DNA from: Panorpa germanica
Taxonomy: Eukaryota; Arthropoda; Insecta; Mecoptera; Panorpidae
Length of the DNA stretch: 64,000 nt
NCBI GenBank assembly: GCA_963678705.1
Contig: OY783203.1
Coordinates: forward strand, 24,968,535-25,032,534
Reading direction: 5' to 3'
Positions 10,405 to 23,569 of this stretch are shown here, one piece after another. The notes beneath the pieces are model-generated. The model saw nothing but the letters and a program-made list of their open reading frames with translations, did not search any database and was not told where the DNA came from. A program made the position numbers and the translations under genes. Numbering within the stretch: position 1 is the stretch's first letter; every line of letters starts with the position of its first letter.

Positions 10405-12760
10405 TTTCTTTATTTTAATTTTTCAAGCTCCAGTCACTTATACCATGTACAATAATCTAAACATAAATAATCTTTTCCTTATAGTTTACAAGGGATTTTG
10501 TCATTTACCGTCTCGTAGTCGGTAAAAGGATATAATAAAAAATGTCGCATTGGTTTGGATGATAAAAGTTCAATAAATTTAGTACACTCGTGTCTAAGAA
10601 ACATCAGCTTATGAATGAAAGTAAACGTTGGATGTCGCATGTTAGACTCGCAATAGTTTGGACAAACCATAAGTTCATTTGTTCTCATTTAGAGTATTTG
10701 ATATAAGATATTATATAACAAAATAAGGCATATTAGCAACTTCAACTTGTGATGTATAAGACATGATGTTGTCTTCTTAACAGCGGATAAGTGAACGGAT
10801 AACGGATATGGTTACTGAATGCCCACTATCGAATAAATTATGAGAAATATTTGAAACTTTGGCGTGCGAGAAACTCTGGCCCTTTTATCGGTATACTGAT
10901 CAATTGAATTTGGTATGAAACTGAAGAGAAAGTACAATTTGAGATTGCTGCCTATTTTTGCTAATATTCTCAAATGTAAAAATTAAAGAACAATTGATTG
11001 TTTAAATTATATTTAATCAGTAAATAACAATATCTCAAATACAGGTTTTATTACACTTGATAACGTTAGTAATTAGCAAACTATTAAAATCAAATAAACC
11101 GAAAAGTTGACATAATATATTATAAATGTAAAAAGTGATTTTATTTTTAATTTCTTTATGGAAATAAAGTGGCCAAGAATGGTAATACTTGATGCCAGAC
11201 AGTTTTGTCATCGCCTTCAATTTACAGACCAGCTGTATGTTTTCTGGGATTGGTGGTTATCATAATTAATTCCATTATGTGCTTTAACCATTGTGTCATT
11301 ACCATAAAGAAGACCAAGAGCATTAATACTTACAACATTGTAGGTGGTCGTCGGTGATAGGACTGACCATCGGAAATATACCGATGTTCAACAAATATAA
11401 ATTAAAAAATAAATAGAAGTATAAATAAATCAAAGGATGAAGTTAAATATTTCATATAAAATGATATTGTTTATGGAAATTACACTTTGTTTTAACTGCC
11501 GAATAATGAACAGTTTGAAATTTTTCAGTTTTGCATGGAATACGCTTATTATACAATTGAATAATGAAGATTGGCAATCACCTGTTGGCCATGGACTTTT
11601 TAATTGTTGTTTATAAATATGGAGTTCAAAGTAACACATACTAAAAAAGAAAATAGAAAACTCAATGACAAAGCTGCAGTTTGCTCAGTTAATGAGTGTT
11701 ACTGTTAGTACGAATAAATATACTAAAACCTGCCATCAAGACGGTTTTATTTATTATTTTACTTCTTTATTATTACTTCTTGAAAAATATAATGAGAATA
11801 ATTTCGCAAATTTAATTTCTAAAATTATTTAATTAATTTGAAAACTATAAATGACACAACAACGCAATTTTTGCAACGCCGCTTTTATTAATTGTTGAGT
11901 TTTAAATTTTTTAAATTTGTTTGTATTCAATACCGTAAAACACATGCAAAATTAAAACTCTCTACCTTTTACCTACCTTGGGATTAATAGTTATACAGGA
12001 AAAAGTGATCCTTTTCCCGCAGTTTTTCCTAAATTACGGGTTTCCAGAAAATGCAGTGAAAAGTGAGGACGCCAAAAGTCTTAAAATTTTTTGCTCAACG
12101 AAATAGGAAATTTTAAAAGTAAAGTTATTTAAGCTTAACCTATAATTTATTTCTAAATATATATACCACATAAATATTAATAAATAAATTTACTTTTATA
12201 CGTTTTAATTACAGAAATCTAATTTACAGTTTTTATATTTAAGGACTATCCCAAGAAAATCACTTGTCTTACGATCATCTTGAAAATTTAAATACATACA
12301 TATTTAAAATGTCCTTTATATGTAAAAAAGTTTTAAAACAATTTGCGGTACTAAATTTATAGATATTGACTGTTAAACTTTACAATTTTATATCTAATCT
12401 TATACCTATGTTAAAACGGATATTTTGTGATATAACAATAGTAATTTTCTTACGATTGTTTTGAAAAACTTAAAATCGTTAATTGAGAGTATGAGATTAT
12501 TTCTGAACATTTGAGACTGGCTATTTTTTTAATGTACACAAGTTATAAACATGTTACTTTACATAGTCAGACCTTTCCGTACCATGACTGCTCCTTGGGA
12601 ACGTCCTTAAGATACATATTGACATTTGACTACTCTTAAGCTATGAGAACAAAACTTTAAATGATAATTCTTTTAAATAATTAAACATTATATTAACGTT
12701 ATTTATAGTCCAGTATGATACAATAAACTTAGTTTGCCTTTTCTTAGTTTTTTAAATTTG
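10405..12760. other. Gene-free stretch with a Helitron fragment
   Basis: Nothing coding is supported. Positions 10545-10680 share words (such as 'cttatgaatgaaa' and 'gttggatgtcgca') with the MITE at 60683-60812 and the interior of the hAT element at 39290-39420, so a degraded copy of that family is present. About 12030-12113 is a minus-orientation scrap of the Helitron-like family ('gacgccaaaagtctta'). Confidence 0.5.
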
Positions 12761-13448
12761 TCCTATATTATAATGTTCCAAGTGAAAGTTTATATGTTTA
12801 TTTGTTGCGTATATGCGTCAGCGATTTGTATGGAGGCTCGAAAATAATTCCGCGCATTTCCTTGAAAATTTCCTATTTCGTCAAAAAATAAATAAAACAA
12901 AATATTTCTTTTTTGTGTGTATTACGGTGTTCAATGCTAACTTCTTTTGAAAATTAAAAATTGGAAAAAGGGGCCTTGAGAAAATTAGGGGCCCGGTAGG
13001 AAACTTTGAAGAAAACTCAAATTTCGGATTACTTAATAATAAAATATATTATTACAAAACAATAATCAAAATGCAAAAATTTTATTTGAGGGCACGGGGG
13101 CGGTTTTTGTCGAAGTCTTCTGTCGAGGTCGGGAGGTGTTTCTGTCGAAAAATTGGGCTAGAAAGTTGAAATTTTATATATAGGTTAACTATAGTACCTA
13201 ATTTACGAATCAAAAAAAAAATTCCAAATTTTGAAAAAAAGTTTGTCAAATAACGAATAAACTGAAAATTTGTTGAAAAAAATATATTTTTTTAGTCAAT
13301 TTATATGAAAAATTATTTTAATATTGAACGAGTTAAATATTTCAATTTAATGAATTTTAATTTGAAATGAAATTGCGAATTAATTATTTTGTTGGTTGAA
13401 ATCATACACATCAAAAAGTCGTCGCTTTGCGAAGAGGATAAACTCCAG
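12761..13448 (+). mobile_element. Helitron-like non-autonomous element, copy B
   Basis: It begins TCCTATATTATAATG and ends with the degenerate hairpin GTCGTCGCTTTGCGA followed by CTCCAG and then T. The body is collinear with copies A, C and D. No coding capacity is seen. The ends match the Helitron rule apart from a mutated CTAG. Confidence 0.68.
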
Positions 13449-13655
13449 TATGTATTAAAATAAAAATGTCCTTGAAAACTTATCGCTACGTTAGGAATAT
13501 ATTAGTGATTTAAATATTTTCAGATACATATAATAAATTAATTAATAGTGTAGCATATAAAGACATGTACCTTCGACTTAATAACATCTTGCACTATTCT
13601 CTAATATTTTATGGGTAGAGGGATAAGTTTATTTAAGGTGTATCTAATAGAGTAA

Positions 13656-14458
13656 GATCATAGAGTCCCCAGACCTACGTACTCTTAGCAAAGCTGATAT
13701 TTTGGTAATTAAATGTATTGCTAGCTTAAAATTGGGGCACATTTATAGGTAGCAGGTCCAAAAGGTACGTAAAAACCTCACTCACCTACGTGAAAGTATG
13801 ATGGCTAATTTTTAGTTGGTACAAAGCTCGTCTATCGGTAAAACAGTGACCATATACTCATGGACTCCATAGATGACGTTGTGCGGAATAATGGCCAAGA
13901 CAGTTGATATTTAGATTGTTTGGAGTTAATTACTAAAATAAAAGTCTGATTTCAGAGCAACATATAAGTTTGATTAAAAATTTACAAATCATAATTAAAT
14001 TGGAGATATTGTCTTATATATGTTTTACAAAATATACATTCACTATTGCGAAATCCTTCCCGTTGGCTCTTACTTCCGCCCGACGGTTTAGAGCTCTTAA
14101 AAGTAAACTACGTCATTGTACCAAGCCTACATTTTATATCTGTTGCTTAGGGTACTATCTCATGACGTAATTTACCCATTTTTGTAAGAGTTTTAAAGCG
14201 TTTGTGAAAGTTAGGACCCACGGGAAGGGTTCAACAATAGTGAATGTTAATTTCTAACAATATTCCGTAGAACATTAAATCCAGCCATCATACTTTCATT
14301 TAAGTGAGTGAGATTTTAACACACCTTTTACACATCCGTCGACAGGTAGCCCGACTTTCATGCTAGCAAGTACGCATACGTTCTTAACTACACATTACAC
14401 TATTTATTCTCAAAATGTTAGCTTTGCTAAAACGACGTAGGTCTGGGGGCCTGTGATC
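13656..14458. mobile_element. Long-TIR non-autonomous DNA transposon, TAA duplication
   Basis: An imperfect inverted repeat of nearly 200 bp bounds the element, starting GATCATAGAGTCCCCAGACC on the left and GATCACAGGCCCCCAGACC on the right strand. TAA flanks it on both sides (13653-13655 and 14459-14461). A 3-bp TAA/TTA duplication fits the PIF/Harbinger group, but the TIR itself does not let me assign the superfamily with certainty. The arms also share 'gaaagtatgatggct' deep inside. No transposase is present, and the 66-codon open frame inside is not convincing. Confidence 0.68.
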
Positions 14459-15589
14459 TAAAACTATAAGATTAAGAGGTTACCATTTACGTAAACTAAG
14501 TTAACTAATATACAGCGTTTTATGTTATATACTACTTCTTTTGGAAAATAAATCTACTTTTTTGCACATATTTTTTAAAACAATTTATTAAATATCAAAA
14601 ATAAATTACTTTAAGAATAAGGGTTAGAAATTTCTTTATTGGAAAATTAATAATTTCAATTCAATTTAATGTTTTTATGTCATAGTTATGTAGCAGATAT
14701 GCTTGCACCTAAATTATAACCAATCATTACGATTATGTAGTAGGAAATTTGTGCAAACCTTTAATTGAAACAAAAAACGTTAAGCAACCGTTATTACTTC
14801 AAAAGGAATAATTCGAAGTCAGAATTCATTAATTCGCGTGGTCTGAAAAGTTATGTATATGCAAAGGTCACTTTACTGAAAAAAGAATTTTACCATTAAC
14901 GTTTTAGCTATTTGTTGACTAATTCAAGCAAAATTCCAAGACAAAAAATTAAAGACTCACAAAAATAGCATGCCACCTGATCATAAACTATGAATGCCAT
15001 TTAGACATGAAGTGATACAGTAAAGAAGAGCATACAAAAAAGCTGCTTCAATAATGCAAAATTGTGAAACGATTCGGACTATCTCAGAAGTAAGTTTGAT
15101 TTACTATAGTAAACCGTCAAAAATCTAACAAACACCAGTAATTGTTAAACTTCAATAAATAGCTTGTCTGAATGCTTAGACATATATAGCAGAGGAAAAC
15201 GTATAACTTCAATTGTGCCAATATGAAAAAATGTAATTTTTCGTGTCTCCGACAACTCTACAAAATAAGGCTTAAAAAATGATGAACATGGTTTAGACAG
15301 GTGTATCTTTACAATGACTAATAAAATAAATTTATCTTTTATTCAAACAAATGTGTACAGCAGATTGTATATGCAGAGCTGTAATTCCAAATAAAACAAA
15401 CAACCAGAATTTAATTTTCTATTATTTCTAGTTAATTATGAAGCAGTGCGCAATATTGAGTATTAACCAAAAAAACAGATAAAATAATTATCAGTTCTTA
15501 TTGTCTATCTGCAATCAGTAACACAACCATTGTGAACTAACTAATGCTGATATTATCACATACACTAACAATCCTTTACTTACACAAAT
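14459..15589. other. AT-rich spacer, nothing recognised
   Basis: No gene, inverted-repeat element or tandem repeat that I can support. Confidence 0.4.
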
Positions 15590-16060
15590 ACACTTCAGGC
15601 AGGCTTAGTGTTATACGAGACGTATAAGAGTGTATAAAACAAGTTCTATCGTATGTATTAGTGCGGTTGTGTACAGTGTATGGTGTATACTGTACAGTGT
15701 ACTTTGTGTATGACAATTCGGTTTGAAAAACTCAGTTCGAAGTGCGGCTTGGAGTTCGGACCACGACCACGACGACCACGACGACGCGACGGACAGTCTT
15801 AAACGATCCGCCACACGCAGCAGAAGTCGGCACTAAACATTCATTGGCAGTGCTGAACGGCAGTTCGCGCCACTCGTTAAAATATATAAACAAAATAATG
15901 TAATAACAAAGAAAGTTATTAAATGTTTATTCATTTAAACTTTCTATGAACAACAGATATTGAAGTATCAGTGAATTTAATAGAATTGTGATATCAAATT
16001 ATTTAATTTCTTAAGCGTATTTTTAATTATTTATTAGTGATTCTTGTGATTTTATTATGT
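15590..16060 (+). promoter_or_regulatory. Candidate promoter and non-coding first exon
   Basis: A TATAAAA box at about 15634-15640 is followed about 25 bases on by an initiator-like TTAGTGC. A CpG-containing, GC-richer block then follows (about 15690-15860, with a CGACCACGACGACCACGACG run), and a good splice donor, ATG|GTAAGTA-like, lies at about 16058. There is no long open frame on the plus strand, as expected for a 5' untranslated exon. The ACE-like gene at 50.8 kb needs an upstream non-coding exon, and this is one candidate about 35 kb away. The link is inference; the block could belong to another transcript or to none. Confidence 0.3.
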
Positions 16061-19000
16061 AAGTATTATACTTTGAAACTATAATTGCAATATGCCTGTC
16101 ATTTATGTTATGTATTCAACCAGTTTTTATTAAATTTCAATATACTTAATAATTGATAATTATTGTAATTTTTCGTAATGAAACAAACATTTGTTAACAT
16201 TCATTATTGTAAGTAATCCTGTTAGTGCTGTAGTAGTAATTAGTCATCAGACATAAGCAAGCAATCATTAATCAACCGTAAAACAATTCAAAACCACGTA
16301 CTCGATTTACCCTTTATAAAAAATAAAAACCCTATATTTAATTTAATATTAACCCCTTCCTTTAGACCGCACAGCTCACAAATAGAAACTAGCCCACTTA
16401 GGCAAGCATTTTAAATAATTCCGCAACTAACTAATTTGGTTAATACTTCATGAAAACACCTAGGGTATACATTAGGGAAAATACATTAGGGGGTGTTAAA
16501 AGTATCAAATAAAAAAATAAATATTCATTTGGTTCTATTTGTAAAACTGTTTTAAAACAATAAAAAGGTATCTTTTATCTTTAATTGATAATTCATTAAA
16601 CTTATGACAAGTTATAAAAAGAATCATTAAACACAAATGAAAATTATCAACAAATTATATACAAATTGAAACTAGTTGATAATAATCGTATGTATGTAAA
16701 ATAACATATATATATGTTATATATATTAATAATAAATAAGATGGATTTTCTCTTAGACATTTATATTAATTACAGTAATACAACTAATAAAATTATTTTT
16801 ATATTCAATCTATTTCATTTATGAAATATCCCAATCTGTCTAGTTGGAATTTCGGTATCCGACGGGGTGTTTTAATACAAAAACATGCAAACTACCCTAA
16901 ACATAAAACCTTCAAAAATTGATGGCAAAGTGTTAAATAAGGAAACCTTCTAATATTTTTCATTTTATTTATGTAACACAAGTATGTTACATTTTTTTAT
17001 AAACTTATATTTTATATACATATGTGATAATATGGAATATCTTTTTTCATAATATATTTAGATAAAATTATTTTCATTTAAGGGTAAATTACGTATAAAC
17101 AAAACTTTTACTAGTATGCAGGTTAGATTAATATAAATGTAATGAAAATATTACATAATATGAACATACCGTTTTTATGTAAATAAGTCGAAAAGTTTAT
17201 ATAAATTTTTATGTTTCTATAATATTTATAATATTCTATAAAACATACACAAGTCGGTAAACATGTAAAATTATTTACTACCTTTTGTTTATTATTTATA
17301 TTTAACGTTTTACTAATTAATTCATTTTCGTGAATTTACAGATTTAATAGACTATTGGAATATGTAAATTAAAAACCATCAACGTCTCGCTAAACATAGA
17401 TACAATTATCAATAGATCAATATAAAAATACACAAAATTGATATAAACATTAATGGTAATTAATTATATTTGAAATATTGGTAGTTTAGTATTTTTAAAA
17501 ATGCACGATATTTACTATATATTACTGTGTTTAATCCGATAATATTTAAATAAACATAAATAAGATAATAAACTAATTGTAAAAATTTTGACACAAAATT
17601 ATAACTTCGTAATAGTTAAAGTTTTGGAACTTCTTCATAAAAATATGGACTATTTATTATACCAATTAAATACCGTAATATAAATATTTGATACATTTAT
17701 TCACATAATATTATTTGGTTTAACATTTATAAAATCTACAATGTTTTAATTATGGATCTGCTTTGTTTTGTTAGTATTATTAACAATTTCATTATCAATA
17801 ATTTTTATTAAATTCCACAAATATATACGGTACAAAAATAACGCAGTTTACGTACGAAGTTCATTATTTGAAATAGAGATGAGTAATATGTATTTTACTA
17901 TAAATATAATATAATAAACCAGCAAATAATAAACATTGCACGTAAGTTAGTCATACAAAAAATTATTTATGACTGATTATCACAGTCATGTTTTGATTGT
18001 GTTATAGCTCATTGATTATCTATCTACAGATAAGATTGATTTTTTTATTTAATTTTTTTACCGCTGATATATTTCCAATGACCTCCTGCAATGTTGGGGG
18101 TCTTTATAGTTTCATAGCCTCATATTTGTGAAATACATTGCTGCTTAATTTTTATGATTATGAGTACGCATAATTAATTTAACTTTGATAACAATCAAAC
18201 TTAGAATATATGGTGCAAGTCAAGTGATCCAACCCGAAGGCTTTTTTTACTTTGTTAAACGAGTATTAGATCGATTTTCTTTAATCAAGAATAACTTTTA
18301 AAAATACACACACCCCAGAGAATACAAAATACAAGAGAATTACAAGGTTTCCTTTTTCTCAATTTAACTGAACGGTAATTGTTACTTATGTAAAAATCTC
18401 AAAAAAAGAAACAGTCGCAATTGTCCCGTGCCCCGTTAACTCGAAGCGATTGGAGCGACGGCGACGCGGCGAAGGGGCTTGTTGTCTTGCGGTGGCGGGT
18501 TACGGGTTACGGGTTGTGGCTCACCTTATTGGGGTGGTGAGTGGTGGCGGGTGGGTGAGTCAGCATTCAAAACTAAATGTTTATTTTAGGGTTGTATATG
18601 TTGCTTAAGGATATTACTTTTTGTCAAACAACTAATATTTTTAGTCGATGATTTGGTGTCTGTTAGTACGAGTATATTCGATTACCAAACACTGTCATCG
18701 GTTTTGCCTATACCATACTCGTACCTACTAATATGATTGCATGTTGCAAGTAACCTGATATTGCAAATATTGTAATGGATTACTAAAAAACAAATTTTGT
18801 TAAATTGTTGTTAAAGCATAAAAGCAAAGCTTATGGTAGATAGAAATACATGAAAACATTTAGAATTGCAAATACCATATTAGACGTTTTATTTCCTAAG
18901 AACGTAATTTTATTTAAATAATTTGAAAAATGTAGGAAACAAAAATATAAAAATGTTTAATGCCGGTGGCAAAATATTTACGTTGTTGTAATTCTTAAGA

Positions 19001-22000
19001 TTACTTCGGGAAAGAATATATAAACTCGTAACTTTTTTAAAAATATTTATTTTTAAATTTGGGTTTGGGTACAGTAACAGCTATATATTTCATAGCAGAG
19101 TTGAAGTTAATTTGACATTCGACGTTCAACGTTGGAAATTTCGGGCAAAAAGGCGATCCCTTCAAGAAACAAAACATAAATGTTACATACATTCGTGTAT
19201 TATTTTAGTAACTAATCATATGTAATCTAAAAGACTCTTAATTTCTTATATTATAATTTTTAAATTGTTTCTAATTTAAAAAAAGTTTTGAGTATGACAA
19301 TGCGCATAAATAGGTAGAGTTATCTTTGAAAGGGAATAAAATAAGTAACAAAACGTTGTATATTGGAAAAAATCGTTTACGTAATAGGTACCTTTTGTTA
19401 TGTTAGATAAACCTTAAATGCACGTAAATGTGTTTAGAGGGTTAGTGCTAGTTGTAAAGGCTTAATGTTGCCATTTAGAAAATTCTAAGTCACTTGCATT
19501 TATTAAATACCTATAATGTTGAACGTTTGTTAAGTATTAATAAAAATAATAGTATTAATAAAATAAAATAAAAAATATAATAACACAATATAAATAATAT
19601 TGTCAACTTATTAAATTGAGAGATGTTTTATGACATCATACTCTAAAATGTATTTTAAATATTGTATTTGTATTTATTAATTTAATATGTGTGTCGTTAG
19701 ACTTTACATTCTTTTAATATTAAATCACGTAATTACATCTCATTGCCAACCTAAATTTAAACATTAATTAATAAACATTAAACTTTATTAAAAATTATTT
19801 AAAAAATTAAACATTAAACATTAATTAAATTAAAACTATTCTAACATTTTCAATGTTAATCAATTTCGATTTTACTCAATTTAACATGATAACAACCAAA
19901 TCCTGAAAATATACTTTTGATGCGGGGATTGAAACCGAAGACACCACAGTCTGTGTCAAGTATAAACTATTTTGAATTTAAAAATTTATCGAGATTCAAG
20001 ATTTAATATGTTTACAAATAAATATATTTTGGAGAGAATACCAAAAAAAAAGTTCCACGACTCCGGCTTTAAATCATAGTATTTTAAGCATAATAGGGTA
20101 CTAGTAATATAAAAATATTAAAAGAAACACAGACCGAATAATTTGAGTTGAGAATGCTTCAAGGTAATAATGCTTACCACCGGAATAGGTGCGGGAAAAT
20201 TTTTCTAGTCATCCAAACACTGGAGTACCGCCCACCTCCATGTCTCTAACACAAACCACATAATATGTGATTTCTGGTTTATACTCTACAATTTGTAATA
20301 AGAATTAAAAAGAAAACGTTTTAATAATTAAAGGCGCACATGGCTACTCTCTGCGTATCTGCATTTTATGCTCAGGTAGGCTAGGGCTTGCCAAACTGAT
20401 TTTAAATCAGACTGCTCTTATAAATTTTAAAATTAATTTTGTGTATACTTGTCATAGGCTTCATAAATTTCCGTTTAGAAATATTAGAGTTTAATTTAAT
20501 GTAATAAATGCATTAGAACGATAGAATAATGTTATGAGTCTTATGGCAAATATAAATAAAGTTCATTTCATAATTTATAACTGCACCCTCCAAATCCGAT
20601 AATCTGTAACTGCGACTAATAGAATATCAGAATTATGTTATTTTCATCGAGCCCGTGGAGACTTCTGACAATGTTGGGTTTTGTATTACATTAATTGTAT
20701 TTCTAATTATTTAATTATAGTTTTCATGAGTAAAAATACTAAAACCAATAACATATCCATTACTGCATTTTTTATAGAATATATGAAGATGGTAATGTTT
20801 TTTCTTAAATACGAGTACATGCTCGTAGTAATACATCCCTGAATCCCTGAACTGGCTGGCAGAGTGTTTCGGCCGACGGATTTAAATTATAACTTGGTTA
20901 TTAAGTGCCATTGATGATGAAGTGGCGCTAAAAATGGTTTTGCATTGAATTAAAGAAAACATTACTAGTATATTGAATTAAAATAGAATTTTTTTTTTTT
21001 CAATATAAAAGCGATATATTTTGTAATACATGTATATGCATATTCTTTGTATTTGCACAATTCAATAAAACATTCATTTGTCGAGGTTTCTTTATTGTTC
21101 AAATCTTTTGTGTTAATTTCTATGTTTTCAATGGTTCATGAAGTTTTCACTGTGGTTCATGTCAGAGTTTTCTATGAAAAAGAAATAAACAAGATCAAGG
21201 TGCCCTCTCAATAATAAATGCAATTACGAGTAGATACTTAATATGTACTAGTATATAATTATGTACCATGTTACATTTCTATCTATTACGAGTATATAAA
21301 AGAAAAAGGTGTATGAAAAATAGCCATATTTTATAAGAATACGTATTTCGTACTATTTATAAAAGTGTAATTATTATATTTGATGGACATATTTTTATCC
21401 TACGTATTTTATGTCTTATTTACGTAACATTTCTTAAGATTTTATATTATGTTGTATTTTTCTATATCTAATTTTTTTTTTAAATTTACATAGAACATTT
21501 ATAGATATCCTATTTATCAGTAAATTAACGGGGTCAGTGAATTTGATTCTTATTTTATAAACAATTTTTTTATAATTAGTAATTTTAATTCAATATAGGG
21601 TTAATTTAATTTAAGGAAACAGATTATATATATATATATTATATATATAAGGAAAGATATATATATATATATATAATGTCTTTCCGAAGTACATTTTGAA
21701 TATTTTATATTTGACTTGTTCTTACAAATAGTGAGAACATAATAATACTCTGATTTTTAAAGTCTGCAAATCTAACGTAAACATGTAATACAAGTATTAC
21801 ATAAAATAATTGTAAAAAGTTTTATGAGTTATAAGTTTTTTCATAAAAACGTTTTTCGTTTGACTTATCTTTCAGCAAAGTTTTATCATTATATTTATTT
21901 TATTTGTGTAAAATCACAAATTAAATTCTTTTTAGTAAAACTTCTCTGTCCAACTTACCTTTTTGGAATTTTTATCAATTTCATTTTATTTATATCCAGT

Positions 22001-22951
22001 GACAATTTGTCTTATCCAAATTTCAATTTCTTCCAGTGACAATTATTTGGCAAAGATCCGGGCCCCGCTAAGAGGCTGCTACGGCACTGGTAAGAGTACA
22101 ACATATTATGTATAAAATAATGTGTTATATTGAATTCGTTGTTTTAGAGTACTCAATTGTAGACCTAAACGTTTAATGCACGACTTAAGAGTATAGTCCT
22201 AATTAGTTTCTCGTATTGCCCCGATCGCACATTGCACGTGCATCAATTACGGGCATACCCACTATACCCACGAGTATACCACAGCTTGTTAATGAGATTT
22301 TTAAGAAGAGACATTAACAATTGCAAGGCTGTTTACAAAAATAGACGATTTCATAGTATATTCCTGTTATTTTTGTTGTACATAGTTTTGTTTGTTTGGA
22401 TTTTGTTGGTTGTCCTTGTGGTTGTTGTTGCGAACGTGATAACAAATATAACGAGCTAAAAATGTTATTGATAACTATGTGTTTTGTGTTGATGAATTGT
22501 TAGCGGTTTTTTATTTTCTACTGCTGCTGCAGCGAGCACTTATAAACTATTAATACCTCTCCTTTCTTGTGCATCCACAATACAATACCTTCAACAATAA
22601 AATACTTTGTAGTCTAAATTCTATGCAAATACCACTAATGAATATGATGACAGAATAAAAATGTACTTGTGATATAAAAATATGATGATTACAGAGTCGT
22701 TCAAATTCTAAATATTCTTTTCTTATGAGTTTTATATTTATCTGTTGCGTGTGCAATACAAGGAAACTCGGTTCCATAATTTACCACTCACAAACACTGA
22801 AACGCGTACATAACAAACCATATATCATACGTAACTACTGTCACAATAGATATAAAATAACAATAATTCACGTATTTTGTGCATGTTAACATAGTCATAC
22901 CGATATTATAAATTACGTTCGAAACATAGTTATGCAGCCTTTATAAATATA
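16061..22951. other. Long AT-rich gene-free stretch
   Basis: No exon recognised. Contents: runs of A/T; a second SINE body type at about 18040-18235; a SINE head scrap at about 19905-19965 (minus); alternating AT at about 21624-21676; a GC-rich island listed separately; and at about 22058-22090 a GC-rich scrap ending ...GCTACGGCACTG that resembles the end of a hAT-like MITE. Confidence 0.45.
18420..18560. promoter_or_regulatory. Isolated GC/CpG-rich island
   Basis: About 140 bp rich in G and CpG stands out from AT-rich DNA on both sides: a block of GGAGCGACGGCGACGCGGCG type, then a short tandem repeat of GGGTTAC, then several GGTGGNGGGTG-type motifs. It could be a promoter or first exon, or a piece of an unrecognised repeat. 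There is no coding frame of note. The function is unknown. Confidence 0.25.
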
Positions 22952-23569
22952 CTAGAGTTTACCACCGACTGTTTTTTGTGTGTGAATTAAATTTCATTTC
23001 AAATTTTAATTCCATTTTTAAATTGAAATATTTAACTCGTTCAATATTTATTTTACATAAACCAACAAATAATTTTTCATATAAACTGACTAAAAAAATA
23101 TATTTTTTTCAAATTGTTCATGTTTGACTAACTTTTTTTTAAAATTTGGGATTTTTTTTTTATTTGTAAATTAGATACCAAAGTTAGCCCATGTATAAAA
23201 TTTCAACTTTCTAGCTCAACTATTACATTCGGCAAAAATCACCCCCGTGCCCTCAAATAAAATTTTCGAATTTTGAATTTTCTTTTTAATAACATATTTC
23301 ATTATTATGCATTCCTACAGGGCTCCCTAATTTTTCAATGTTCTCATGTTAGCATTGAACACCCTAATACACATGCCAAATTTCAATTTTCTATCTTTTA
23401 TGAATTAAAAATTATTGAACGGGTTTCCAGGAAATTCAGGGAGAAATCCGATGACGCCAAAAGTCTTAGAATTTTTTTCTCTACGAAATAGACAATTTTT
23501 CAAGAAAATGCGCGAATCGCGTAAACATATAAACAAATAAATGTACACCTGGAACATTATAATATAGGA
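22952..23569 (-). mobile_element. Helitron-like non-autonomous element, copy C
   Basis: Reverse-oriented copy. On the minus strand it starts TCCTATATTATAATG preceded by host A, and ends ...AAACTCTAG followed by host T, the exact A|TC...CTAG|T arrangement of a Helitron insertion. The hairpin before CTAG is partly lost in this copy. It is the best copy for defining the family ends. Confidence 0.72.

Noticed and set aside
21990-22095. Possible small exon between TTTCTTCCAG and CTG|GTAAGAG
   Set aside because: The GC-rich part ends ...GCTACGGCACTG and looks like the terminus of a hAT-type MITE; there is no linked exon on either side.
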